From Burkholderia sp. FERM BP-3421 (GTDB lineage Bacteria > Pseudomonadota > Gammaproteobacteria > Burkholderiales > Burkholderiaceae): a DNA stretch of 64,000 nt. The notes below the pieces were generated by a model. It saw only the letters and a list, made by a program, of their open reading frames with translations, was not told the DNA's origin and made no database searches. Made by a program: the position numbers and the translations under genes. Positions 44,394 through 52,494 of this stretch are shown here, in pieces; positions within the stretch are counted from its first letter, which is position 1; each line of letters opens with the position of its first letter. Location: assembly GCF_028657905.1 (NCBI RefSeq), contig NZ_CP117781.1:248001-312000 (forward strand), read 5' to 3'.

Positions 44394-45107
44394 TCAATGG
44401 CCGCGCGGCGCCAGATAGGCAAGCCAGCGCATCTCCAACCTGCGGAACATCCAGATGAGCGCGAAAACGACCGCCGCATAGAGCAGCGCCGCGATGCCAT
44501 ACGCCTGGAACGACATATAGGTCGCCGAATTGACGTCGCGCGTCACCTTCAGGATGTCGGGCACCGTCGCCGTGAAAGCGAGCGTCGTCGCATGCAGCAT
44601 CAGAATCACTTCATTGCTGTAGCTCGGCAGGGAGCGACGCAGTGCGGAGGGCAGGATGATCCTCGTATAGAGCTTGAAACGCGACATCCCATAGGCGACG
44701 CCCGCCTCGATCTCGCCCACGGCCGTCGACTTGATCGCGCCCGCGAAAATCTCCGTTGCATACGCGCACTCGTTCAGCGTGAAGGCGAGCAGCGTGCAGT
44801 TCATCGCGTTGCGAAAGAACGTATCGAGCAGCACGTGGTTGTGCACGACCTGCAGGCTGTAGATGCCCGTGTAACACATCAGCAACTGCACATACAGCGG
44901 CGTGCCGCGGAAGACATAGGTGTAGAGCCATACCGATCTCGACAGCCAGCGATTGCTCGACGCTCGCGCGATCGCCAGCGGGATGGCGAGGCAGAAACCC
45001 AGCCCGATCGACACCACCAGGAGCCACAGCGTAATGGCCAGGCCGCTGAGGCGATAGCCGTCGGTATACAGATAGCTTTGCCAGTACTGGCGAACGATCT
45101 CGATCAC
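44394..45107 (-). CDS. Amino-acid ABC transporter permease (HisM-like)
   Basis: 237 residues with about five membrane helices and the EAA loop EIEAGVAYGMSRFKLYTRIILPSALRR (positions about 151-177), where the ATPase docks. The N-terminal YLYTDGYRLSGLAITLWLL matches HisM. The stop is followed by the ATPase gene. The start overlaps the HisQ-like stop as ATGA. Confidence 0.95.
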   Translation of the reverse strand: MIEIVRQYWQSYLYTDGYRLSGLAITLWLLVVSIGLGFCLAIPLAIARASSNRWLSRSVWLYTYVFRGTPLYVQLLMCYTGIYSLQVVHNHVLLDTFFRNAMNCTLLAFTLNECAYATEIFAGAIKSTAVGEIEAGVAYGMSRFKLYTRIILPSALRRSLPSYSNEVILMLHATTLAFTATVPDILKVTRDVNSATYMSFQAYGIAALLYAAVVFALIWMFRRLEMRWLAYLAPRGH

Positions 45108-45793
45108 AATGAGAGCCTCCGGACGCCGACTGAATAGCGCTTTTCGAGGTGATACAACACGACATTGGACACGGTGGTGATCGCAAGATAAATCGCCCCC
45201 GCCGCCAGCGTGAAGAAGAAGAAATTCAACGTACTCTTGCCGGCATCCTGCGAGGCTTTCACGATATCGGCCAGACCGATGATCGACACCAGCGCCGTCG
45301 CTTTCACGAGCACCTGCCAGTTATTGCCGATGCCGGGCATCGCGAAACGCATCATCTGCGGAAACAGAATGCGCCGGAACACGCGCCAGCCGCTCATGCC
45401 GTACGCGAAGCCGGCTTCGATCTGGCCGCGCGGCACCGACAGGAATGCGCCGCGGAACGTCTCGGTGAAGTACGCCCCGTAGATGAAGCCGAGCGTCAAC
45501 ACACCCGCGACGAACGGATCGATGTCGATCTGGTCCCAGCCGACCAGATCGGTGCAATGGTTGAGCAGGATCTGTATGCCGTAGAACAGCAACAGCATCA
45601 GCACGAGATCGGGTACGGCGCGGATCAGCGTCGTATAGAACTTGCCGAGCGTCGCCAGCGCGCGGTTCGTCGACAGCTTCGCGGCGGCACCGGCGAGCCC
45701 GAGCACGAGCGACGCGGCAAGCGACAACACCGCGAGTTTCACGGTCTCGACCGTGCCGGCCCACAGCAGCGGGCCAAATCCTTGGAAGATCAT
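45104..45793 (-). CDS. Amino-acid ABC transporter permease (HisQ-like)
   Basis: 229 residues, inner membrane. FQGFGPLLWAGTVETVKLAV is the HisQ start; RAVPDLVLMLLLFYG and the EAA loop QIEAGFAYGMSGWRVFRRILFP are family motifs. It pairs with the HisM-like protein to form the translocation pore. It starts 54 bases after the binding-protein gene. Confidence 0.95.
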   Translation of the reverse strand: MIFQGFGPLLWAGTVETVKLAVLSLAASLVLGLAGAAAKLSTNRALATLGKFYTTLIRAVPDLVLMLLLFYGIQILLNHCTDLVGWDQIDIDPFVAGVLTLGFIYGAYFTETFRGAFLSVPRGQIEAGFAYGMSGWRVFRRILFPQMMRFAMPGIGNNWQVLVKATALVSIIGLADIVKASQDAGKSTLNFFFFTLAAGAIYLAITTVSNVVLYHLEKRYSVGVRRLSL

Positions 45794-45847
45794 GTCAGCG
45801 CATCCAGAAAGAGACAGGCGCCCGCGGCCGCAGGCGGCGCAATACGG

Positions 45848-46621
45848 TCAGCTGCCGTAGACGTCGAACGCGAAGTACTTCTTCTCGAGCTTCTTGTACG
45901 TGCCGTCCTTCACGATGTCGGTGATCGCCTGGTTGATCTTCGCTTTCAGATCGGTGTCTTCCTTGCGCAGGCCGATGCCCGCGCCGCTGCCCAAGGTCTT
46001 CGGGTCGACGATATCGCCGCCGGCGAACTGGAATCCGGCGCCGCGCGGCGTCTTGAGGAACCCGACATCGGCTTGCACCGCGTCCTGCAGCGCCGCGTCG
46101 AGACGGCCGGAGATCAGATCCTGGTAGACCTGATCCTGATTCTGGTACGGCACGACCTGCACCCCGTTCGGCGCCCAATGCGCTTTCGCGTAGGCTTCCT
46201 GGGTCGTCCCTTGTTCGACGCCCACCGTCTTGCCTTTCAGCGAGTCCAGGGTCGGCGCCACCGGCGATCCCTTCTTCGCGACGAGGCGAGTAGGGGTACT
46301 GAATAATTTGTCTGAAAAATCGATCTGTTCTTCACGTTGCGGCGTCATCGTCATCGACGACAGCACACCGTCGAACTTCTTCGCCTTCAGGGCCGGGATC
46401 ATGCCGTCGAAGTCGTTTTCGATCCAGACGCATTTCGCCTTCAGGCGCGCGCAGATTTCATTGCCGAGGTCGATGTCGAAGCCGGCGACCTTGCCGTCCG
46501 TTCCCTTCGATTCGAACGGCGGATAGCTGGCATCGACGCCGAAGCGGATCGTCGACCAATCTTTCGCATGCACTCCCACGGCGACGCAGGCCAGGACCAA
46601 GCTGAGGGCGAGTTTCTTCAT
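45848..46621 (-). CDS. Periplasmic polar amino-acid binding protein (HisJ/ArgT type)
   Basis: 257 residues from MKKLALSLVLACVAVGVHA (signal peptide). The mature start KDWSTIRFGVDASYPPFES, VLSSMTMTPQREEQIDFSD (ligand carboxylate contact Arg) and QDLISGRLDAALQD (ligand amine contact Asp) are those of the LAO/histidine-binding family. First gene of the transporter operon. A second, orphan copy lies at 58085 and is similar enough in its lobe surfaces (YQNQDQVY, SGRLDAA, YFAFD-YG) that it could use the same permease. Exact amino acid is not readable from sequence. Confidence 0.94.
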   Translation of the reverse strand: MKKLALSLVLACVAVGVHAKDWSTIRFGVDASYPPFESKGTDGKVAGFDIDLGNEICARLKAKCVWIENDFDGMIPALKAKKFDGVLSSMTMTPQREEQIDFSDKLFSTPTRLVAKKGSPVAPTLDSLKGKTVGVEQGTTQEAYAKAHWAPNGVQVVPYQNQDQVYQDLISGRLDAALQDAVQADVGFLKTPRGAGFQFAGGDIVDPKTLGSGAGIGLRKEDTDLKAKINQAITDIVKDGTYKKLEKKYFAFDVYGS

Positions 46622-46726
46622 GATGTTTCCAGTGATGGCAAAGGAGATTTCGGTTGAGTCCGAACCCGCCTTGGCGATGCGAACCCACGCAACCTGTGCG
46701 ATGCGCGCACCCGAAAATGGCCGCCC

Positions 46727-46744
46727 AAGTTGTACATACAACTT
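46727..46744. promoter_or_regulatory. Palindromic operator upstream of the amino-acid transporter
   Basis: AAGTTGTACATACAACTT, eight-base arms around CA. A second imperfect copy AGTTGT-CTT-ACAACT is at 46797-46811. The TTGTA-NN-TACAA core resembles operators of HutC-type GntR regulators (for example CTTGTATATACAAG for histidine utilisation). Located 106 bases upstream of the binding-protein start. The regulator is not in this window. Confidence 0.6.
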
Positions 46745-47085
46745 TGCCGCCACCACCCTGGTAGGGACAATCCGTATTTATCTCTACTTGTGATGAAGTT
46801 GTCTTACAACTGACCATTACACTTGTAAGAGAACTCCGGAAGCGAATTGCACAGGCGCATATTCAAAATAACGGCCGCGGGATCAATCAATCCGATTCCT
46901 AAATATCTCGATCGCCCACGCCCAATCCAATGAAGCGACGGCGCTCATTCGACTACTCGTCGCTCGGATGTCGGGATTCGATACGTCGGCATTCGGAAAG
47001 GATCGCCGGCAAGACAGCACCACCAACATTGCGTTGGATGGGCGTACCGGCTGAGAGAGGCTTGGCTGAATCCTGATCCCCGTGC

Positions 47086-47113
47086 GCCGGCACGATCATT
47101 GAATCGTGCCGGC
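47086..47113. terminator. Strong hairpin in the 46.6-47.3 kb intergenic region
   Basis: Arms 47086-47096 and 47103-47113 (GCCGGCACGAT and its complement) with a 6-base loop. There is no T-run, so factor-independent termination is uncertain. It lies downstream of the thioesterase gene on the minus strand. The rest of 46812-47284 holds no gene that I can support. Confidence 0.5.
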
Positions 47114-47284
47114 CGTCGGTCTTCGAGGTGTGCGCGGGAATGACGACCCGAGCCGTCCTCACACCGCTCTCAAGGAATAAGCATCCGCTGTGCTTGCCGA
47201 TATCAGCAGGCGCTTTTGCGGGATCCGCTCCTGAAACCCAGGTGGATCATGCCGCACACACAGCGCGCGGCGACGCATGTGAGC

Positions 47285-47728
47285 TCAGCCTGGCAGCTTG
47301 ACGTTCATGGTGATGTGCGCGGTAAACACCTTTTGGCCCTCGGTATCCACGATCTCCACCGGCACGACCACATCGCCGCCCGAGGACCAGTCGACGCCGG
47401 CGCCATCCGCAATGGCAGTCACGTCTGACTTGGCCTTGGCGAGATAGGCCACCTGCATGCCGCGCGGGATCCATTTCGCGCCCGCCGGAATCGACACTTC
47501 AGTCATCAACCCGCCGACCAGTTCCGCCGCGTTGCACAGCGCAATCGCATGCACGGTGCCCAGGTGATTGGTGATTTCGTGACGAAACGGCACGCGCGCC
47601 TCGGCGCGGCCGGGCTCCAATGCCACGACCGTCGGCGCGATGGAACCGAAATACGGGGCTTGCTGACACACCAGCTTGCTGAGTTGCTCGGCCCCAGCCA
47701 TCTTGAAGAAATCGAGAACCTGACTCAC
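47285..47728 (-). CDS. Hotdog-fold thioesterase (PaaI/DUF4442-like)
   Basis: About 147 residues. The hotdog helix and substrate region read FRHEITNHLGTVHAIALCNAAELVGGLM (positions about 49-76), the equivalent of the HNHxGTxHxxA-E pattern of PaaI/DUF4442 acyl-CoA thioesterases. GTG 47726-47728 is preferred over ATG 47732-47734 because AGGAG directly abuts that ATG and is 6 bases before the GTG. It is divergent from the TetR gene with a palindromic operator between, so TetR probably represses it. Substrate unknown, likely an aromatic or fatty acyl-CoA. Confidence 0.85.
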   Translation of the reverse strand: MSQVLDFFKMAGAEQLSKLVCQQAPYFGSIAPTVVALEPGRAEARVPFRHEITNHLGTVHAIALCNAAELVGGLMTEVSIPAGAKWIPRGMQVAYLAKAKSDVTAIADGAGVDWSSGGDVVVPVEIVDTEGQKVFTAHITMNVKLPG

Positions 47729-47745
47729 GTTCATCTCCTATAAGA

Positions 47746-47762
47746 ACAGAATATTATTCTGT
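47746..47762. promoter_or_regulatory. TetR-type operator between thioesterase and tetR genes
   Basis: ACAGAATATTATTCTGT, perfect 8-base arms around one T, with a further half-site GGAATATT at 47766-47773. It lies 12 bases upstream of the thioesterase start codon region and about 100 upstream of the TetR start, as expected for an autoregulated divergent pair. Confidence 0.75.
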
Positions 47763-47860
47763 AACGGAATATTGCTCCAATGTAGAATTTCGTGTCAACA
47801 GATCGACGGGGTCGTCCACAGTGGCGATGCTCTAAAACCGCAGCCCTATCGGGAGCCAGC

Positions 47861-48490
47861 TTGTCCGTTCAGACCGTTCTCGAGCGCCACTATCCCGGGC
47901 GACGCGCGCAGCTCAAACGCGAGATTCTTGCGACCGCGCTCGATTGCTTCAACACCCAGGGCATCGACACCACCACGATCGAGGTGATCAAGGATCGATG
48001 CGAGACCAGCGTGGGGGCGATCTATCACCACTTCACGAATAAGGATGGCATCGTTGCCGCCCTGTTCCATTGCGGACAAGACGATCTGTCCGATCTGACA
48101 GCGCGCTATCTGGGGCAGGCAAATTCAGTGCAGGAGGGGATTCAGGCGATCGTCTTTGCCTATGTCGACTGGGTCGTGGCCGAACCGGAACTGGCCCGGT
48201 TCAAATTCCGGGCGCACACGTTCCTGTCTCAAGGTCCTTACGGCGCCGAGTTGGCGAGCCGGAGCAAGGAACGGAACAAGACGATGCTCGTCTGGTTTCA
48301 TCAGCCCGGCCGGCGGGAAGCGTTCACGACATGCCCGCTCGAGTTGCTGTTGTCCCTGCTCGTCGGACAGTCGGAAAGCTATTGCCGCGCCTGGCTGGCC
48401 AAACGTGTCCGGACGTCGCCCGCGAAGTACCGTGAAGCCCTCGCCGCCGCTGCATGGCATTCGATCGACGCGGTGTCGTCGCTCTATTGA
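47861..48490 (+). CDS. TetR/AcrR-family transcriptional regulator
   Basis: 209 residues from TTG 47861, chosen because GGGAG lies at 47851-47855 and the HTH begins soon after; a longer GTG start at 47792 would overlap the operator region. The N-terminal HTH reads REILATALDCFNTQGID, then TSVGAIYHHFTNKDGIVAALF (residues about 45-65), the TetR recognition helix. The C-terminal ligand domain is generic. Likely ligand is an acyl-CoA or aromatic related to the thioesterase. Confidence 0.9.
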   Translation: MSVQTVLERHYPGRRAQLKREILATALDCFNTQGIDTTTIEVIKDRCETSVGAIYHHFTNKDGIVAALFHCGQDDLSDLTARYLGQANSVQEGIQAIVFAYVDWVVAEPELARFKFRAHTFLSQGPYGAELASRSKERNKTMLVWFHQPGRREAFTTCPLELLLSLLVGQSESYCRAWLAKRVRTSPAKYREALAAAAWHSIDAVSSLY

Positions 48491-48596
48491 CGGGCCCTGG
48501 CTGACTACGCCAATACACGGATCGCAATACAGATGCTGATGCGCCAACGCGGCTGCCCGGGATCCTCCTCGATGCCGTGGTCGGCAAGCATGCTCC

Positions 48597-48627
48597 AAAA
48601 AAATGCCGCGACATGCGGCATTTTTCT
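48597..48627. terminator. Bidirectional intrinsic terminator between convergent genes
   Basis: A run of A, stem AAATGCCGC (48601-48609), loop GACAT, stem GCGGCATTT (48615-48623), run of T. It serves both TetR (plus) and the YheO-like gene (minus). Confidence 0.9.
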
Positions 48628-49271
48628 TACTTCGCGTCGTTGTAGACAGTCGCTCGCGATACACCCAGGTGTTGCGCGACCGTCTCCATCGACCGTCGCA
48701 GATCGAGGTAGCCCTCATCCCTGAGCGCTTGCATCAGCGCCCTGCGTTGGTCGGTGCGCAGCGCCTGGGGTGTCGTCGCGAGCCCGACCGCGAATCGATC
48801 GATCCGTTCGCGCAGGGACTCCGCGCTCGATGGGTCAAGCGATTCCTTGGCCCCGTCGCTCCCGAGCGCGGAAAACTGTTCCAGCATGCTGGCGATGCTG
48901 CGAAACAGCGTCACGTCGACGTTCAGACAGAGCGCGGCAATGTAGTGCCCATCCGAATCCTTGATGCCGATCGACGTGCTCTTGGCCTGCCGGCCATCCG
49001 CGAAACGATTGGCGTAATTGGCCAGAACCTGCGGATACTCGGCATCGGCGATCCGCGCGAGGCCGAGTTCGGTCGCGGGATCGCCGACCTGGCGTCCGGA
49101 CAGGTTGTTATGTATCGCGAGGATCGCGTTTTTCGGATGAAGGAGGTCGTGAACCACCACCTCCGTGAATGGGGCGAGCGTTTCGCCCAATCCCGCTGCG
49201 ATGTGCTCGACCTGTTCGAGGATTGTCTGCTGCTCGCGGGTGAGTTTTCTCTTGGCCATTGGACGATTCAT
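48627..49271 (-). CDS. YheO/DauR-like PAS and HTH transcriptional regulator
   Basis: 214 residues. The N-terminal PAS-like YheO domain (EVVVHDLLHPKNAILAIHNN, SIGIKDSDGHYIAALCLNVDVT) precedes a C-terminal helix-turn-helix (METVAQHLGVSRATVYN). DauR of Pseudomonas, a D-arginine-use repressor, has this architecture. It is divergent from the asparaginase operon and ends on the bidirectional terminator, so it is the obvious regulator of that operon; the shared motif at 49344 and 52437 may be its operator. A start at 49259 (MAKRKLT) is also possible. Confidence 0.88.
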   Translation of the reverse strand: MNRPMAKRKLTREQQTILEQVEHIAAGLGETLAPFTEVVVHDLLHPKNAILAIHNNLSGRQVGDPATELGLARIADAEYPQVLANYANRFADGRQAKSTSIGIKDSDGHYIAALCLNVDVTLFRSIASMLEQFSALGSDGAKESLDPSSAESLRERIDRFAVGLATTPQALRTDQRRALMQALRDEGYLDLRRSMETVAQHLGVSRATVYNDAK

Positions 49272-49343
49272 CTAGATATCGTCACATTGTATAGCCCCTC
49301 GGCGCACGAGGGGAAATTCGCGCAATCCCTTATTTTTACTTAA

Positions 49344-49359
49344 TGTCTAAATATGGACA
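49344..49359. promoter_or_regulatory. Putative operator of the asparaginase operon
   Basis: TGTCTAAATATGGACA, a TGTC-N8-GACA inverted repeat 80 bases before the asparaginase start, in the divergent gap. Its first 14 bases match 52437-52450 except for two central bases. Confidence 0.6.
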
Positions 49360-49438
49360 ATGCATCCAGATCTTGCGTCGGCCCACGACTTTCTCGCATA
49401 CCGCGCTCGGTCCCCGAATCGATACCAGGAGATCTGCC

Positions 49439-50551
49439 ATGCACAAGCAACATCTACGCCGGGACGTCTTGACGCGAGGGCTTCGTACGGCGCTTTTGAC
49501 GCTGACGATCGGGGCCGTCGCGACAGCGGCCGGCGCACAGCAGCCCGGCGCGAATTCACCGCGCGGCCTGCCGAGGATTCTCGTGCTGGCGACGGGCGGC
49601 ACGATCGCAAGCACGTCTGATCCGCGCTCGGCGATCGGCTACAACGCCGGCGGCATTCGCGGCGATCAGCTCGTCGCGAGCGTCCCCGGTCTTGGCAAGA
49701 TCGCGTCCATCCAGGCGGAACAGATTTCGAACATCGGCTCGCAGGACATGAACAGCGCGATCTGGTATCGGCTCGCGAACCGCATCAAGCAGGCCGTCGA
49801 CCGGAACGAGGCCGACGGCATCGTGATTACGCACGGCACGGACACGATGGAAGAAACCGGCTTCTTCCTCGATCGCGTCCTCTCCACCGGCACGCCGGTC
49901 GTTCTCGTGGGTTCCATGCGCCCGGCGGAAGCGGCGAGCGCCGACGGCCCGATGAATCTGTACGAAGCGGTGGAAGTCGCCGCCAGCCCGCAATCCGCCG
50001 ACCGCGGCGTGCTGATGGTGATGAACGACACGATCAACAGCCCGCGTTGGGCGACCAAGGCCAACACGACGTCGGTACAGACGTTCCGGAATCCGAACGC
50101 CGGCCCGCTCGGTTATGTCGACCCCGCCTCGATCCGCTACCTCTCTCCCGCGCCGACCGTTCACAGGAAAGCATTTGGACTGCCAAGCGGCGGGCTGCCC
50201 CGGGTGGACATCGTGTATGCGCACGCGGACATGGACGCGACGCAGATCCAGGATGCTGTCCGGCACGACGCAAAGGGCATCGTGCTCGCGGGCGTCGGGG
50301 ATGGAAACGCGTCGAGGGCCGCGTTGGACGCGATGGAATCGGCCGCGCGTAAAGGCATCGTCGTGATCCGTTCCACGCGTGTCGGCAGCGGCTTCGTCAA
50401 TCGGAATGTCGAGGTGCCCGACGACAAGCGCGGCTTCGTCGTTTCCCATGACCTGAACCCTCAGAAGTCGCGCGTTCTCGCTCAGTTGCTCATCGCCAAC
50501 GGCGTGACCTCGCCGGACCAGATCCAGCGCGCTTTCGAGTCGACGTACTGA
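49439..50551 (+). CDS. ansB: Type II (periplasmic) L-asparaginase
   Basis: 370 residues from ATG 49439, with AGGAG 9 bases upstream. Signal peptide residues about 1-37 (basic MHKQHLRRDVLTRGLRTAL, then hydrophobic, cleavage after AGA). Catalytic motifs: LATGGTIASTSD with the nucleophile Thr, and VITHGTDTMEETGFF with the second Thr, Asp and nearby Lys-bearing segment. SADGPMNLYEA is the tetramer interface. It hydrolyses Asn (and usually Gln) to Asp and ammonia in the periplasm. First gene of a long operon whose carrier and cytoplasmic enzymes can take up and use the product. Confidence 0.94.
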   Translation: MHKQHLRRDVLTRGLRTALLTLTIGAVATAAGAQQPGANSPRGLPRILVLATGGTIASTSDPRSAIGYNAGGIRGDQLVASVPGLGKIASIQAEQISNIGSQDMNSAIWYRLANRIKQAVDRNEADGIVITHGTDTMEETGFFLDRVLSTGTPVVLVGSMRPAEAASADGPMNLYEAVEVAASPQSADRGVLMVMNDTINSPRWATKANTTSVQTFRNPNAGPLGYVDPASIRYLSPAPTVHRKAFGLPSGGLPRVDIVYAHADMDATQIQDAVRHDAKGIVLAGVGDGNASRAALDAMESAARKGIVVIRSTRVGSGFVNRNVEVPDDKRGFVVSHDLNPQKSRVLAQLLIANGVTSPDQIQRAFESTY

Positions 50552-50648
50552 ATCCCGTCTCGTGAGCGGATCGCCTGCCGACCATCGCAGGTGCTTTCCG
50601 CGGTTGCCGCCTCTCCCCGATCAAACGCCGTCGCACAGGAGTCAACGC

Positions 50649-51059
50649 ATGTCCATCCAGCCCCGAACTTCCGCCATTGCGTGTGTCAATGCCCCCGACA
50701 TGACGCCGCCAGCCGGGCACTACTCGCACGTTTGCATCGCGAACGGCTGGGTATTCGTCTCCGGTCAATTGCCGATCGACGCCACGGGCCGGCCGCTGAG
50801 CGACGCGCCCTTCGACACGCAGGCGAAGCAGGTGCTGCGCAACGTCGATGCGGCCTTGAAAGCCGCTCGCGTCACGCGTGACGATCTGGTTCAGGTTCGG
50901 GTCTTCGTGTCCGACATCGCGCACTGGCCCGCTTTCAACGGGCTCTATGCCGATTGGATCGGCTCCCACCGGCCCGCTCGGGCGGTGGCGGAATCCGCCT
51001 CCCTGCACTACGGCGCGGCCATCGAAGTGGAAGCCGTCGCCTTGGCGTCGGCCCGTTGA
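50649..51059 (+). CDS. ridA: RidA-family imine/enamine deaminase
   Basis: 136 residues from ATG 50649. The family pattern GWVFVSGQLPID, QVLRNVDAALKAA and the active-site region RPARAVAESASLHYGAAIEVEAVAL are present (Arg of RAV, Glu of EVEAVA). RidA proteins hydrolyse reactive enamines and imines, such as 2-aminoacrylate or iminosuccinate-like products of PLP dehydratases. A dehydratase gene lies in the same operon, which fits. Confidence 0.88.
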   Translation: MSIQPRTSAIACVNAPDMTPPAGHYSHVCIANGWVFVSGQLPIDATGRPLSDAPFDTQAKQVLRNVDAALKAARVTRDDLVQVRVFVSDIAHWPAFNGLYADWIGSHRPARAVAESASLHYGAAIEVEAVALASAR

Positions 51060-51088
51060 GACAGCAAAGGATCGAAGGAGGCACCATC

Positions 51089-52402
51089 ATGAAAAAGTGG
51101 AAGCTGGCCCATTGGATTCTGCTCGGCATGATCCTCGGCATCGCCATCGGCTATGCCTGCCATCAATATGCCGCGGACGAAGCCGCCGCCAAGGCAATTG
51201 CCGCCGACTTCGGCGTGGTGACGACGATTTTCCTGCACATGGTCAAGATGATCATCGCGCCGCTGGTCTTCGCGACGCTCGTCTCCGGCATTGCCGGCAT
51301 GGACAGCGGAAAATCGATCGGACGGATTGGCGCGAAGGCGCTTGGCTGGTTCATCGCGGCCTCCCTCGTGTCGCTCGGCATCGGCCTGCTGTTCGTCAAC
51401 ATCGCGAAACCCGGTTCCAGCCTCAACCTGCCGCTGCCACCCGCGGATGCGTCGACCCATCTGCAAACGAGCGCGCTCAACGCAAAGGACTTCCTGACGC
51501 ACATCGTCCCGAGCAGCATGGTCGAAGCGATGGCGAGCAACCAGATCATGCAGATCCTGGTGTTCTCGCTGTTTTTCGGCATCGCGCTGGGAAAGGTTCC
51601 GGGAGAATCGGGCGTGGTCCTGAAGCGTGCCGTCGACGGGCTGATGGAGACGATGCTGCGTGCGACGAACGCCGTGATGGCGTTCGCGCCGCTCGGCATC
51701 CTTTCCGCCATCGCGGGTGTCGTGACCGTGCAGGGCCTGGGCGTCATCGTCACCTACGGCAGGCTCATCGGCTGGTTCTACGTCGCATTGTTCGCCTTGT
51801 GGACGGTGCTCTATTTCGCCGGCCATGCCGCCTTGGGCCGTCGCATGCCTGAACTGATCAGGAAGATTCGCGAACCGATGATGATTGCGTTCTCCACCGC
51901 CAGCAGCGAGGCGGCTTTTCCCGTCCTGACGGAAAAGCTGACCGAGTTCGGCGTGCATCGGCGTCTTGTCGGCTTCGTGCTGCCGCTTGGCTACTCGTTC
52001 AATCTCGACGGCTCGATGGTCTATCAGGCATTCGCGGCGATTTTCATCGCCCAGGCGTTCGGCGTTCACATGCCCATCGGCACGCAGCTCACGATGCTCC
52101 TCATCCTGATGATCAGCAGCAAGGGCATGGCCGCGGTTCCGCGAGGCTCGCTGGTCGTGGTGGCCGCGATCCTGCCGATGTTCCACCTGCCGGAAGCGGG
52201 CTTGCTGCTGGTGATGGGCATCGATCAACTGCTTGACATGGGCCGCACGGCCACCAACGTCCTGGGCAACAGCATCGCCAGTGTCGTGGTGGCCAAGTGG
52301 GAGGGCGAATTGTCGCCGGCCGGGACGCACGAACACGCTCCCGCGCCGCCGGACACAAGTACTGAATCCGCCCCCGATTACGGGAGCGTTCGGTCCTCCT
52401 GA
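51089..52402 (+). CDS. Dicarboxylate/amino-acid:cation symporter (DAACS, GltP-like)
   Basis: 437 residues with about eight membrane segments plus hairpins. Signature segments: FSTASSEAAFPVL (first re-entrant hairpin), GYSFNLDGSMVYQAFAAIFI (the NxDGS/T ion site) and GMAAVPRGSLVVVAAIL (second hairpin). The SSEAAFP form rather than SSS-AATLP is seen in aspartate/glutamate carriers of this family. It would import aspartate or hydroxyaspartate made by the periplasmic asparaginase. GAAGGAGG is an excellent ribosome site. The last about 25 residues are a Pro/Ser-rich tail. Confidence 0.94.
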   Translation: MKKWKLAHWILLGMILGIAIGYACHQYAADEAAAKAIAADFGVVTTIFLHMVKMIIAPLVFATLVSGIAGMDSGKSIGRIGAKALGWFIAASLVSLGIGLLFVNIAKPGSSLNLPLPPADASTHLQTSALNAKDFLTHIVPSSMVEAMASNQIMQILVFSLFFGIALGKVPGESGVVLKRAVDGLMETMLRATNAVMAFAPLGILSAIAGVVTVQGLGVIVTYGRLIGWFYVALFALWTVLYFAGHAALGRRMPELIRKIREPMMIAFSTASSEAAFPVLTEKLTEFGVHRRLVGFVLPLGYSFNLDGSMVYQAFAAIFIAQAFGVHMPIGTQLTMLLILMISSKGMAAVPRGSLVVVAAILPMFHLPEAGLLLVMGIDQLLDMGRTATNVLGNSIASVVVAKWEGELSPAGTHEHAPAPPDTSTESAPDYGSVRSS

Positions 52403-52435
52403 TCCGGCGGCGTTCGGTTCATCGATTTGTACACT

Positions 52436-52463
52436 TTGTCTATTTATGGAAATAATTTATAAT
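52436..52463 (+). promoter_or_regulatory. Internal sigma-70 promoter with operator-like motif
   Basis: TTGTCT (52436-52441), 16 bases, TATAAT (52458-52463), 31 bases before the next start. The motif TGTCTATTTATGGA (52437-52450) overlaps the -35 and spacer and matches the site at 49344 in 12 of 14 positions, so the same regulator may control both promoters. Confidence 0.7.
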
Positions 52464-52494
52464 CCAAGTCATCCGACCGGAAACACCCACGATC

